Shown: piece by piece, positions 44,345-53,452 of the stretch
Position numbering within the stretch: position 1 is the first letter of the stretch
How the letters are laid out: the number at the start of each line of letters is the position of its first letter
Assembly: GCA_045613745.1 (NCBI GenBank)
Contig: JAZLBP010000007.1
Coordinates: 124,001-188,000 of the forward strand
Reading direction: 5' to 3'
Length of the DNA stretch: 64,000 nt
Origin: UBA940 sp045613745
GTDB lineage: Bacteria > Bacteroidota > Bacteroidia > Bacteroidales > Rikenellaceae
The notes under the pieces: generated by a model
What the model was told of the DNA's origin: nothing
What the model saw: the letters and a program-made list of their open reading frames with translations, nothing else
The model's database searches: none
Program-made: the position numbers and the translations under genes

Positions 44345-44939
44345 AGGTTCCTTTTATTATCGTTTGTATTGCTTTCGCCATATCGTCAAGTGGCATTGTT
44401 GGTTTCCCGAGTTTTGCGGAGGGTTGCCCCTCATAGAATGGCAGATGTACAAATAGTGCTTTCATCGTTGGATTTTTCCGACAGAGCGTTAGAGCTTCAT
44501 AGTAGAGTCGATTACACACATAAAGCCCGCAAGAATTTGATATTTTTACCGATATACATTGTTGTTCAATCGCAGAAAGGAGCGACTTGATAGGCATATC
44601 TGTAAATAATGCTGCGGGGGTGTCAGGATTTATCATCTCCTCGTTGGGCCTGAATCCATCATTATCGGGTAGTTTGGAGTCCATCATATTCAATGCAACT
44701 CGTTCCAACTTAACTTTATCGCTTCCCCCCGACTGTCCAAGCATTATAAGCATATCAGGAGAGTGTTTTTCTACAGCCTTACGCAAAGTCATACCCACGC
44801 GCGAGAAACTGACAGGCAACTGCTCGATAGAGATACACACCCCTTTAACACCGAGAGTGGCTACCGTTTCGGCAACCACCCACGATGAATTTTCGGGATA
44901 ATCCCAGTATGGTTCAAAACCTGTAAGAAGAACTCGCAT
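44322..44939 (-). CDS. pcp: Pyroglutamyl-peptidase I-like cysteine peptidase (C15)
   Basis: A 205-residue C15 peptidase, normal length. The catalytic triad residues are all visible: Glu79 in KLERVALN, Cys142 in CGLYVCNRLYYEAL, His165 in LFVHLPFYEG. The opening VLLTGFEPYWDYPENSSW is typical. It removes N-terminal pyroglutamate from peptides. It is the first gene of the minus-strand cassette and overlaps the channel gene. The region is AT-rich and accessory, so a specialised role with the channel is possible (inference). Confidence 0.85.
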   Translation of the reverse strand: MRVLLTGFEPYWDYPENSSWVVAETVATLGVKGVCISIEQLPVSFSRVGMTLRKAVEKHSPDMLIMLGQSGGSDKVKLERVALNMMDSKLPDNDGFRPNEEMINPDTPAALFTDMPIKSLLSAIEQQCISVKISNSCGLYVCNRLYYEALTLCRKNPTMKALFVHLPFYEGQPSAKLGKPTMPLDDMAKAIQTIIKGTYDQSGKI

Positions 44940-45022
44940 TTCTAGAATATCGTACCGCTACAAATCTCCTTAATTTCCGTTGCTCCAACCTTACTTTTTT
45001 ATATTTGAAATTTTAACGATTC

Positions 45023-45193
45023 TTCTCTTGATAAGCGAAAAACCACTAATTGCAAAACTACGAAAAGTATCACAAATTATCAATAGAAAAAGTTCTTACA
45101 TATTAAATTGTTTAGCAAACACATATTGAACCTATAATCAAACTATTGAAATACAGTATGTAAAGTTTTATGATTTGTCTCTTATCAAGAGAA
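45023..45193. repeat. 13-bp inverted repeats bounding an AT-rich segment
   Basis: TTCTCTTGATAAG (45023-45035) and its exact complement (45181-45193) bound 145 bp of very AT-rich DNA upstream of the pcp cassette. Neither side has an obvious target-site duplication. It may be a small MITE, an operator pair or chance. It occupies much of the 718-bp gap between pcp and the GH3 gene. Confidence 0.4.
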
Positions 45194-45233
45194 ACTAAAT
45201 ATCATCACTTTCTACAAATCCTTTAATATCTGA

Positions 45234-45502
45234 GCGTTTGCTCTATCTACTACGGTGTTATCCAACGAAGTTAATGAGAGTTTGGAAAATGATGCACAGG
45301 ATGTCGCAGCGCAAGAATCAATAGTAGTTTTAACTTTTAGGGAGATGGTAGATGTTATAATGCTCACCGTAGCAGCAATGAAAAGTGATGATGTGTTTAT
45401 TTCTGAGACTCAAAAGTACAAACGTGGATGATACACGGCCCTGCGGCTAATGCCACCTACAAACCCACGGGACTGCTGGGTGATGTGTATATTCGATACT
45501 AA
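45234..45502 (+). pseudogene. Decayed 3' end of an unidentified gene
   Basis: A 65-codon frame without start codon (45234-45431, containing FREMVDVIMLTVAAMKSDD) is followed, after an ATGA overlap at 45428, by 24 codons in another frame ending in GLLGDVYIRY and TAA. Six bases later stands a strong terminator. The simplest reading is the frameshifted tail of a gene whose front part was lost. No family is recognised. Confidence 0.35.
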
Positions 45503-45507
45503 TAAAT

Positions 45508-45552
45508 AGAAAGACCAAAGGAACTCAATGCAAGCTCCTATGGTCTTTCTTT
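45508..45552 (+). terminator. Terminator behind the decayed gene
   Basis: AGAAAGACCA-AGGA and TCCT-TGGTCTTTCT arms with a 14-nt loop, followed by T-rich sequence. Its survival without an intact gene in front supports the idea of a lost gene. Confidence 0.7.
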
Positions 45553-45601
45553 ACACACCCGCTGTTTTCCGTTTTGCTGTCAAAACGTGTAGAGATAGGC
45601 G

Positions 45602-45630
45602 TTGTGTTATTAATTTTAAGCGTATATTTG
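45602..45630 (+). promoter_or_regulatory. Promoter of the GH3 gene
   Basis: TTG at 45602-45604 and TATATTTG at 45623-45630, spaced 18 bp; the ATG follows at 45658. Confidence 0.65.
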
Positions 45631-45657
45631 TGTAATTAACCACATACAACAACTAAA

Positions 45658-47895
45658 ATGAAAAGAATTTCACTGCTTTTTATTGCTTTGATAACTATTT
45701 GCGCGTCGGCGGTGGCCGCAAATCGTCATTTGTCGGCAGAAGAGGCCAAAGCCTTTCGTTTTGCTGACAATTTACTCCGCAAGATGACTCTTAGTGAGAA
45801 AATCGGACAACTTCAACAATTCCGCGCCTACACAAGTGAGATTACAGGACCCGATGGCGAGCCACGCGATATTGAACGTGCTATTCGCAACGGAGAGGTA
45901 GGCTCACTCATCGCAGGTTGCAACCCTCAATACAACCATTACATCCAGCGAATTGCAGTCGAGGAGTCACGTCTGGGTATTCCACTCATCTTGGGTACGG
46001 ACATTATCCACGGTTGCAAAATCACATTCCCCGAGAACCTTGCAATGTCGTGTTCGTGGGATATTGCTGCCATAGAGCAATCGGCTCGAATTGCAGCCGA
46101 AGAGAGTGCTGCATCGGGTATCCATTGGACCTTCTCCCCGATGTGCGACATCTCGGCAGACCCTCGTTGGGGACGTGTGTCGGAGGGTTCGGGCGAAGAC
46201 CCCTACCTTGGTGCGAAGATTGCGGCTGCTATGGTGCGCGGATATCAAGGCGACGATTTGAGTAGTGACAAAACCATAGCTTCGTGCGTAAAACACTTTG
46301 CCGCTTATGGAGCACCTCAGGCGGGACGCGACTACAATACGGTTGATATGTCGGAGATGATGTTCCGCGATCGCTACCTTCCACCATACGCTGCGGCAGT
46401 GGAAGCGGGTGCGGTGACTGTAATGACGTCGTTTAATGATTTTATGGGAGTCCCTGCCTCGGGCAATCGCTGGTTGCTCTACGACCTTTTGCGCCAAGAG
46501 TTAGGATTCCGAGGTTTTGTGATATCGGACTACACCTCGATTCACGAAATGATAGCGCACGGCGTGGCTGCCAATGGCAAAGACGCTGCGGAATTGGGCC
46601 TGAAAGCACATCTTAATATGAGTATGGTCGATGGTGACTACCTGCTCTATGCCGAAAAACTTATCCGCGAGGGTAAAATTTCAGAGAAACTCATCAATCA
46701 ACTCTGTCGTGAGGTGTTGGCCGTTAAGTATCGTTTGGGACTTTTCGACGACCCGTTCAAATATGGCGCCCAAAACACCGAGGAGGTCTACTTCCGTTCG
46801 GAGAACCTGGCTGTGGCTCGTAAGCTGGCTGCCGAGTCGATGGTTCTGCTCAAAAATGAGGATGCACTGCCCGTGGCTGAGGGTACAAAGATTGCGCTGA
46901 TAGGACCTTTTGCCGATTCGCAGAGCGACCAACTCGGCTCGTGGATAGGTGCAGGCGACAAAAATCGTTCAATCACCTTCCGAGCCGCATTGGAAGAGCG
47001 TTACGGCGCAAGCAATATACTTTACGCCAAGGGCTGCGAGGGCGAAAGCGCCATTGAAGGTGGCATTGACGAGGCTGTAAAAATCGCTTCGCAAGCCGAT
47101 ATTGTGCTGTTGTCGATGGGTCTTCCCGGATGGCAGAGCGGCGAGGCAAGTTCGCGCTCCGACATCTCTGTTCCTGCGGTGCAACAAGAGTTGCTGGACG
47201 CTCTCAAAAAGACAGGTCGCAAGATTGTGGTTCTGCTCTCGACAGGACGAGCAATGGATATTCGCAACGAAGTTGCAAAGGCCGATGCGGTGTTGGTGAC
47301 TTGGCACGCAGGTACAATGGCTGGACCTGCCGTAGCCGACATCATTTCGGGTGACGTTAATCCTTCGGGACACCTCACACTCACCTTCCCTTACAACGTA
47401 GGACAGGTGCCCATACACTACAATGCCAAAAATACGGGTCGTCCGTCACGAAATCCATATAAACCGGCAGCAAACTACACCTCCACCTACATCGACATTC
47501 CCAATGTACCGCTTTTCCCGTTTGGTTATGGTTTGAGTTACACTCGCTTTGAGTACTCCGACCTGAAAGTACTGACACCCGAAGTTGAGATTGGCGGCAC
47601 GGTGAAGGTTAGCGTCAAGGTTAAGAATATGGGTGAACGCGATGGCGACGACGTAGCTCAACTTTATGTGCGCGATGTTGTGGCCGAAACTACCCGTCCC
47701 GTGCGTGAGTTGAAAGGCTTTGAACGCATCTCACTCAAAGCCGGCCAGGAGCGCGTGATAACATTCGAGATTGCCACCTCGGAGCTGGCTTACTGCCACA
47801 CTGACAATACGGTCTGTGAGGATGCAGGCGATTTCAAGGTTTGGGTTGGAGATGACTCCAATGCTTCGCTCGAAGGCGCATTCTCGCTCAAATAG
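45658..47895 (+). CDS. bglX: Beta-glucosidase, glycoside hydrolase family 3 (BglX type)
   Basis: A 745-residue exported GH3 enzyme. A signal peptide (residues 1-21) is followed by the TIM-barrel domain, including LGTDIIHGCKITFP near residue 118, WTFSPMCDISADPRWGR near residue 158, KHFAAYG near residue 215, and the nucleophile Asp291 in FVISDYTSI. The alpha/beta sandwich domain and a C-terminal fibronectin III-like domain (from about 640, KVSVKVKNMGERDGDDVAQLYV) complete the BglX layout. It should release terminal beta-linked glucose or related sugars in the periplasm. Substrate not deducible. Confidence 0.93.
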   Translation: MKRISLLFIALITICASAVAANRHLSAEEAKAFRFADNLLRKMTLSEKIGQLQQFRAYTSEITGPDGEPRDIERAIRNGEVGSLIAGCNPQYNHYIQRIAVEESRLGIPLILGTDIIHGCKITFPENLAMSCSWDIAAIEQSARIAAEESAASGIHWTFSPMCDISADPRWGRVSEGSGEDPYLGAKIAAAMVRGYQGDDLSSDKTIASCVKHFAAYGAPQAGRDYNTVDMSEMMFRDRYLPPYAAAVEAGAVTVMTSFNDFMGVPASGNRWLLYDLLRQELGFRGFVISDYTSIHEMIAHGVAANGKDAAELGLKAHLNMSMVDGDYLLYAEKLIREGKISEKLINQLCREVLAVKYRLGLFDDPFKYGAQNTEEVYFRSENLAVARKLAAESMVLLKNEDALPVAEGTKIALIGPFADSQSDQLGSWIGAGDKNRSITFRAALEERYGASNILYAKGCEGESAIEGGIDEAVKIASQADIVLLSMGLPGWQSGEASSRSDISVPAVQQELLDALKKTGRKIVVLLSTGRAMDIRNEVAKADAVLVTWHAGTMAGPAVADIISGDVNPSGHLTLTFPYNVGQVPIHYNAKNTGRPSRNPYKPAANYTSTYIDIPNVPLFPFGYGLSYTRFEYSDLKVLTPEVEIGGTVKVSVKVKNMGERDGDDVAQLYVRDVVAETTRPVRELKGFERISLKAGQERVITFEIATSELAYCHTDNTVCEDAGDFKVWVGDDSNASLEGAFSLK

Positions 47896-47927
47896 TAGCA
47901 AAAGAGTCTGTAAGGCATATTAGATAA

Positions 47928-47966
47928 CTAAAAAAGCTTGCCCCCGCGGGGACAAGCTTTTTTAGT
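47928..47966. terminator. Bidirectional terminator
   Basis: AAAAAAGCTTGCCCC / GGGGACAAGCTTTTTT stem between the convergent GH3 and M60 genes; A- and T-runs flank both sides. Confidence 0.9.
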
Positions 47967-47982
47967 TGTGCGAAATACTCGT

Positions 47983-50900
47983 TTAGTTCGATTTGCTGGC
48001 AACCCAAGTACCATCGGCAGCGATACCGAAGAGTTGCAAATCGGTGCGGTATTCGGGACTTGCAGACTCCATATAGCGGTTGTTGCCGTTGGAGGTCCAC
48101 AGGTAATTGCCATTGCCGTCGTTGCTGTATATCGACTTAACAATACCGAAGTTGAACTGCTTGTCGTTTTGGCAAATGCCGACAACCTCGCCACTTGCGG
48201 GCTCTTTCAGTCCCCAAGCAACCACATTCTCCCAACCCTCGGTCGAGTAGTTACCCGCAGCATCTACACTGTGAGTTCCAGCCACAACGGCCTTCGGAGT
48301 GCGATACAAATCGAGGTTGAGGTCGTTGATGTAGAGCGGATCCAACTTGGGCTTATCGTACTTTTTGCAGTAGTCGCGGATGGCGGCAATGTCGGCTTCG
48401 GTTGTGGTGATGTAGTTTGTGCCGTAGTGTGTCGCTTTAAGGCGGTTGTTCACACCGGGCAGACCCCACGCCTCGCAGAATTGGCTCAAATCCTCGCCTG
48501 CGGCATCCGAGGCCATCTTCACAAAGTTAATCATCGCTTGAATGTGACCCTCGTCGTTTTCGAGTGTACCATCGCTCAAACGACACGCCTCGTAGAAGTC
48601 GGGGTAGAAGTCGGTATTACCAACAACAATGTGGTAGTAGAGATACAACTGCCAGAAGGGCATAAGTTGTGTGGTCGGGTCAACACCACCCTCGGTGCCG
48701 CCCAAACTGGGGGTATTGACACCCTCGCAGTGGGTCATACGGCGACGAGTACCATCGGGGTCAACAACCCAACGAGTAACGTAATCTCTCATACCACGGT
48801 TGAAGTGGTCGTTGAAACGCATAGTGGTATTACCCTCGCCGTAGAAAATCATCTGGGTGATGGCACACATCAGGTTGTTGGTAACCTCGGTGAGACCTCT
48901 CCACTTGAACATCTCGGTCTGGTTGGTGTGACCGAGTTCGTGCACCAGACCCCACATCGGGCCAATCACGTCGCGGTCGATTGTGGTGGCACTCTTATTC
49001 CACATACGGCTGGGGTTACAAACCTCCTTGCCAATATTATTGACGTGGTAGATGGTTGCATAGCCAGCCGACGCGCCATAGAAACCATCGTTGTAGGTAC
49101 CACGATACAGAGCGCGGTTGCGGTGCACACGTTGGCGTCCCAGCGCTTTGTACTTGTAGTGACCCTGTATCTCCTCTTGGATATACATAATGGTATCGTA
49201 GACGTGCAGCAACTCCTCGACACGGTCGGTGTTCTCAGGATTGCGCAGGAAGGTGTTTTCGTAGTAGTTGTTCTTCGGGAAGTTGAGCAGGGCGCGTTTC
49301 GAGAGCATATCGAAGTGAGGCTCGGTATAGCCACCCTTGCGCAACAACTCGTAGGCACGCTTCATATCGGTTTTGCCCAACTCGATATAGCCGTTCACTT
49401 TGGCATTCACAAAGTGGGCGGTCATCTCGGGCACACTTGCGTAGTCGTCGGTATGGCATATCATATACATCAGACCGCGAGTCGAGGGGATGATTTCGTT
49501 GTATCCCTCTTTGAGAGTGTAATTATATTTGGTGCTGGTGGTGGTTGCAGCAGCCTCCTCGTTTACCCAATCGACCACTCGGACCGCCACCTGTTGGTTG
49601 TGAGTGTCGTTGAGGTAGATACGGATTGTGTCGCCCGCATTGGCAACATACATACCTGTCACATTGTCGAGCAGGGTGTAGGTGTTGGTGCGGAAGATTG
49701 CGGCATCGCGGTCGGGGTGGGGATATGCGCGGAACTTGCAGATGCGGAACTCGCCATCGTACACACCATAGAAGATTTGCTCGGCAATAGAGCGATAGAA
49801 GGGACTGCGAAGCTCACGAATCTGCTCCATAGTGACGCCCTCTTTGAGCTCCGACAGCGACCAATCTGCAAATACGGTCAGAGGGTCTTCGTGAATTGCC
49901 TTCTGGAAGAATGCTATCTCGCCAACCGATGCGTAGGTCAAATATTCGCCCGACGGGCCAGCATACTGCGATTTTGAGCCTGTGATAATATTAAATTGGA
50001 TATACTTGACATCGGTCAACGGCTCCTTGAAGTAGTGTACCGAAGGTTGGTCGCTCATTCCGAAGTCAATGGTTTCGACTTTTCTGGTCTTGTTGTTCGA
50101 ATCGGTCACATACACCTCGACTTCGCCCCAATAGCCACCCGTACCATAGATAGTGAAGGGGGTGTATTCGAAGTAGTCGAGTTGCTCGCCATTGCTTGTG
50201 TCGAGCCAATATCCGATTGCGGGCGAGTAGTCTGTGTTCTCGTCATTACGCCAACCTGTGCCAGCGGTGTTGTCGTAGCTCTTGTCGGGGGTATAGCTGT
50301 TGAGGTCCATATAAGTGGAGGTAGCCTCTGCCGACTGAATTCGAATACGACGATCGCCTGGGGCTGCAAGACTACTGAAATCCTTGTAATCTTTGAGCGC
50401 CTCCTGGCTGATGGTGATGGTTTTGGTGATTTCGCCCGCAGTGATGGTCATAGTGGCCTTGCGCTCCTCGGTGACGGTGTTGTTGGCGACTGTCACGAGC
50501 AGTTGGTCGTCCAACACACCCTCAACAACCTCGTAGTTGACCCAATCGGCATCAACGCTAATCTCGTAGTCGCCAGCAGCCGTAACCGTAATGGTTTGGG
50601 GCTCAACCTTGGCAAAGAAGAACGACATACTCTTCTTATCAACTAACAGTTTGTCGCTACCCCACTGCATAACCTTGATGCTGGCCGAGGTATTCTCGCT
50701 CTCAAAGGTTACGGTCGCATAGCGGGGGTATTCGCCATAGTAGGCGTCATAGACGAAGTTCTCGAAGGTGGTCGCCACCTCTGTGCTCTGCTCGCTCCAT
50801 TGGAGCCATCCCGCATCGGTCGAAACGGCATATTCGCCATCCGAGGCTACCTCAACAGCCAACAAGCCCAGGTTATTATCCACAACATAAATCGTGTCCG

Positions 50901-51276
50901 CAGGGATGATTCTGCTCGCCTCGACCGTGCTGTCGGCAAACTGCATAACCACAAATTTGGCCTGCAACTCTTGGGACACTATTGTCAAGCTGGTGGTGCG
51001 CAACTCGTCTGTCTGGTTGGGCATAACCTCCACTCCGAGCAGATTATCTTCGGATGAGGTCAAGACCCAATCGGCATCGTTCAAAACTTGCCATTCGCCC
51101 GAGGCCTGCACCTCGACATACTCTACACCATCGGTGCCAAGATACGACACACGGAGAGTATCATACTCTAATGTAAGATAGGGGTTGACACCTCCATCCT
51201 CGTCAGTCGGGTTGGTACAACTGCCAATGGACACTACAAGTGCAATAAGACTAAATAGATAGAAAAGTTTTTTCAT
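47983..51276 (-). CDS. M60-like (enhancin/mucinase) surface metallopeptidase with BACON and F5/8C domains
   Basis: A 1097-residue lipoprotein with Cys20 in the lipobox IGSC. Residues about 30-300 form three Ig-like BACON-type domains, which often bind mucin or glycans. About 310-455 resemble an F5/8 type C (discoidin) domain. The M60 catalytic domain spans roughly 560-870 with the zinc motif HELGH (His779, Glu780, His783) and a downstream EVTNN glutamate as third ligand. A small beta-rich domain ends the protein. M60-like peptidases of gut bacteria cleave O-glycosylated mucins, so host glycoprotein breakdown is the likely role. Divergent from the S9 peptidase gene. Confidence 0.92.
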   Translation of the reverse strand: MKKLFYLFSLIALVVSIGSCTNPTDEDGGVNPYLTLEYDTLRVSYLGTDGVEYVEVQASGEWQVLNDADWVLTSSEDNLLGVEVMPNQTDELRTTSLTIVSQELQAKFVVMQFADSTVEASRIIPADTIYVVDNNLGLLAVEVASDGEYAVSTDAGWLQWSEQSTEVATTFENFVYDAYYGEYPRYATVTFESENTSASIKVMQWGSDKLLVDKKSMSFFFAKVEPQTITVTAAGDYEISVDADWVNYEVVEGVLDDQLLVTVANNTVTEERKATMTITAGEITKTITISQEALKDYKDFSSLAAPGDRRIRIQSAEATSTYMDLNSYTPDKSYDNTAGTGWRNDENTDYSPAIGYWLDTSNGEQLDYFEYTPFTIYGTGGYWGEVEVYVTDSNNKTRKVETIDFGMSDQPSVHYFKEPLTDVKYIQFNIITGSKSQYAGPSGEYLTYASVGEIAFFQKAIHEDPLTVFADWSLSELKEGVTMEQIRELRSPFYRSIAEQIFYGVYDGEFRICKFRAYPHPDRDAAIFRTNTYTLLDNVTGMYVANAGDTIRIYLNDTHNQQVAVRVVDWVNEEAAATTTSTKYNYTLKEGYNEIIPSTRGLMYMICHTDDYASVPEMTAHFVNAKVNGYIELGKTDMKRAYELLRKGGYTEPHFDMLSKRALLNFPKNNYYENTFLRNPENTDRVEELLHVYDTIMYIQEEIQGHYKYKALGRQRVHRNRALYRGTYNDGFYGASAGYATIYHVNNIGKEVCNPSRMWNKSATTIDRDVIGPMWGLVHELGHTNQTEMFKWRGLTEVTNNLMCAITQMIFYGEGNTTMRFNDHFNRGMRDYVTRWVVDPDGTRRRMTHCEGVNTPSLGGTEGGVDPTTQLMPFWQLYLYYHIVVGNTDFYPDFYEACRLSDGTLENDEGHIQAMINFVKMASDAAGEDLSQFCEAWGLPGVNNRLKATHYGTNYITTTEADIAAIRDYCKKYDKPKLDPLYINDLNLDLYRTPKAVVAGTHSVDAAGNYSTEGWENVVAWGLKEPASGEVVGICQNDKQFNFGIVKSIYSNDGNGNYLWTSNGNNRYMESASPEYRTDLQLFGIAADGTWVASKSN

Positions 51277-51298
51277 CGTTTCATACGTTTGGTTTGTT

Positions 51299-51306
51299 CA
51301 AAGGTA
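51299..51306 (-). promoter_or_regulatory. -7 box of the M60 peptidase gene
   Basis: The minus strand reads TACCTTTG, 22 nt before the ATG at 51276. Confidence 0.6.
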
Positions 51307-51389
51307 GTAAAAAAATATCTGTTTTTTTACAAGTTTAAGATATTTTTCCCTCCACCCGATGAATATGTGAGTATTCGGTATTTTTTGCG

Positions 51390-51397
51390 TATATTTG
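51390..51397 (+). promoter_or_regulatory. -7 box of the S9 peptidase gene
   Basis: TATATTTG, 26 nt before the ATG at 51424; this also places the earlier in-frame codons from 51289 upstream of transcription. Confidence 0.6.
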
Positions 51398-51423
51398 CCA
51401 ATCACATCCCAAAACAGGAAACT

Positions 51424-53400
51424 ATGAAAAGATACTTTTTTTTGACTTTGACACTCTTGGTTGCATTTTCAGCACACAGCCAAGATGCACTTCGACTACT
51501 CACTATGGAGGACGCCATCCTCAACTTGGCGCTCACTCCTCAACGATACATTACAAAGTGGGGTGCTGATGCAAAAGGTCGAACAATATATGCAGAAGGA
51601 ACATCCAACGACAATATCAAGTGGGCTTATCCCGCCAATGGTAATGCTGCCGAGGTCAAAACAGCTGACAAGGTCAGCAACAAGCCTCGCTACTACACCA
51701 AAGACAATAACCTCTACTATGAGTTGGACGGAAACAAGGTTGCAATCACCTCGGAGAGCAACCCCGACATCATCAGCGGTAGCGTAGTAAGCCGTAGCGA
51801 ATTTGGTATTAGCGGAGGTATCTTCCCTTCGCCCGACGGATTGAGCGTTGCGTTCTACCAAAAAGACGTAAGCCGAGTGGCCGACTTCCCGTTGCTTGAC
51901 ATCACCACTCGCACCGGCTCGTTGAAAAACATCAAATATCCCCAGAACGGTCTCCCCTCGGAGCACGTTTCTCTTGGTATCTACAACACCACCAATGGTA
52001 ACACAGTATGGTGCAAAGTAACCGATTTCGACCAAGAACGCTATCTGACCAACATCACTTGGAGCCCCGATGGCCGTCTTGTCTATATTCAAGTGCTCAA
52101 TCGCGCACAAAAAGAGATGCACCTGAACTCCTACTGCGCCGCCACAGGCGAATTCGTGGAGCAGGTGTGCATCGACACCGACCCTCGCTATGTAGAGCCT
52201 TCGTATCCGTTGCACTTCGTTGGCAACGACCCCAACCGTTTCATCTACTCGACAAATGTGCGTGACGGCTATTGGAACCTCTACCTCTACGAGCGCAAGG
52301 CCGATTCCGACAAGTGGAACTGCCGCCGAATGGTTGATGTGGATGCCGACATTTTCTACTTTGGCCAAGACAGCAAATCCGTGTATTACTACTCGTTTGA
52401 GTTCTCGCCCGTTGAGCAACACCTTTGCAAGGTTGACATAAAGAGTGGCAAGACTCTGCGCCTCACCAAAGCCGAAGGTTGGCACAACTGCACCCTCTCG
52501 CCCGACGGCAAGTGGTTCTTCGACAACTACTCGTCGTTGAACGTACCCCGAGTTGTAAACATTGCATCGACCGATGGCAAGGTGTGCCGCACACTGTTTG
52601 AGGCACCCAACCCAACCTCAGAGTTCAACTACACCCCCATTGAACTGGGTTCAATCAAAAGTGCCGACGGCAAGTTCGACAACTACTATCGCCTTATCTA
52701 CCCCATCGATTTTGACCCCACCAAGAAGTATCCCGCAATACTTTATGTTTATGGCGGTCCTCACAGCCAAATGGTCAACAACACCTTCTGCGCCAACCTG
52801 CGTCGCTGGGAGATGTATATGGCACAACGCGGCTATGTAGTCTTTGTAATGGACAACCGAGGCACAAAATACCACGGTGCAGAGTACGAGAAAGCCATAC
52901 ACCGCCAATGTGGTCAGGCCGAGATGGCAGACCAAATGAAAGGTATTGAGTGGCTCACCTCGCACTCGTGGGTTGATGCCGACCGCATAGGTGTTCACGG
53001 TTGGAGCTACGGCGGTTTTATGACCATATCGCTCATCACCAACTATCCCGAAGTGTTCAAGGTGGGAGTTGCAGGAGGCCCCGTAATTGATTGGAAATGG
53101 TATGAGGTGATGTATGGCGAGCGCTATATGGAGACCGAGGCCACCAACCCCGAGGGATTTGCAAAGACCTCGCTTATCAATCAAGCCAAGAATCTGAAAG
53201 GCAAACTGCTCATCTGTCAAGGCACAATTGACCCCGTAATATTGTGGCAACATAGCCTCAGTTTTGTTCGTGAGTGCGTAGTGAACAACGTTCAGGTTGA
53301 CTACTTTCCCTACCCCCGCCACGAGCACAACGTAACAGGCCGCGACCGCGTTCACCTGATGAACAAGGTATCACTCTACTTCGACGACTACCTGAAATAA
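51424..53400 (+). CDS. S9-family dipeptidyl peptidase (DPP IV type)
   Basis: A 658-residue exported serine peptidase: signal peptide (residues 1-19, ending HSQ), an eight-bladed propeller-like DPPIV_N domain (about 40-390), and an alpha/beta hydrolase domain. The nucleophile is Ser528 in HGWSYGGFM, the acid Asp603 in QGTIDPV, and the base His633 or His635 in PRHEHN. VMDNRGTKYHG near residue 478 is typical of the family. It removes dipeptides, usually X-Pro or X-Ala, from peptide N-termini, complementing the M60 protease. The chosen start follows the promoter. Confidence 0.93.
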   Translation: MKRYFFLTLTLLVAFSAHSQDALRLLTMEDAILNLALTPQRYITKWGADAKGRTIYAEGTSNDNIKWAYPANGNAAEVKTADKVSNKPRYYTKDNNLYYELDGNKVAITSESNPDIISGSVVSRSEFGISGGIFPSPDGLSVAFYQKDVSRVADFPLLDITTRTGSLKNIKYPQNGLPSEHVSLGIYNTTNGNTVWCKVTDFDQERYLTNITWSPDGRLVYIQVLNRAQKEMHLNSYCAATGEFVEQVCIDTDPRYVEPSYPLHFVGNDPNRFIYSTNVRDGYWNLYLYERKADSDKWNCRRMVDVDADIFYFGQDSKSVYYYSFEFSPVEQHLCKVDIKSGKTLRLTKAEGWHNCTLSPDGKWFFDNYSSLNVPRVVNIASTDGKVCRTLFEAPNPTSEFNYTPIELGSIKSADGKFDNYYRLIYPIDFDPTKKYPAILYVYGGPHSQMVNNTFCANLRRWEMYMAQRGYVVFVMDNRGTKYHGAEYEKAIHRQCGQAEMADQMKGIEWLTSHSWVDADRIGVHGWSYGGFMTISLITNYPEVFKVGVAGGPVIDWKWYEVMYGERYMETEATNPEGFAKTSLINQAKNLKGKLLICQGTIDPVILWQHSLSFVRECVVNNVQVDYFPYPRHEHNVTGRDRVHLMNKVSLYFDDYLK

Positions 53401-53452
53401 GGTTTGGTGAAGTATCCTATATCCAAAACACGAACTAATAAATTAGCTCAAT

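Noticed and set aside
41014..45657. An attachment-site duplicate of the tRNA-Arg 3' end at the far side of the island
   Set aside because: I searched by eye for the T-arm/acceptor sequence (TTCGAATCCCGC) and did not find it, so a precise element boundary cannot be given.
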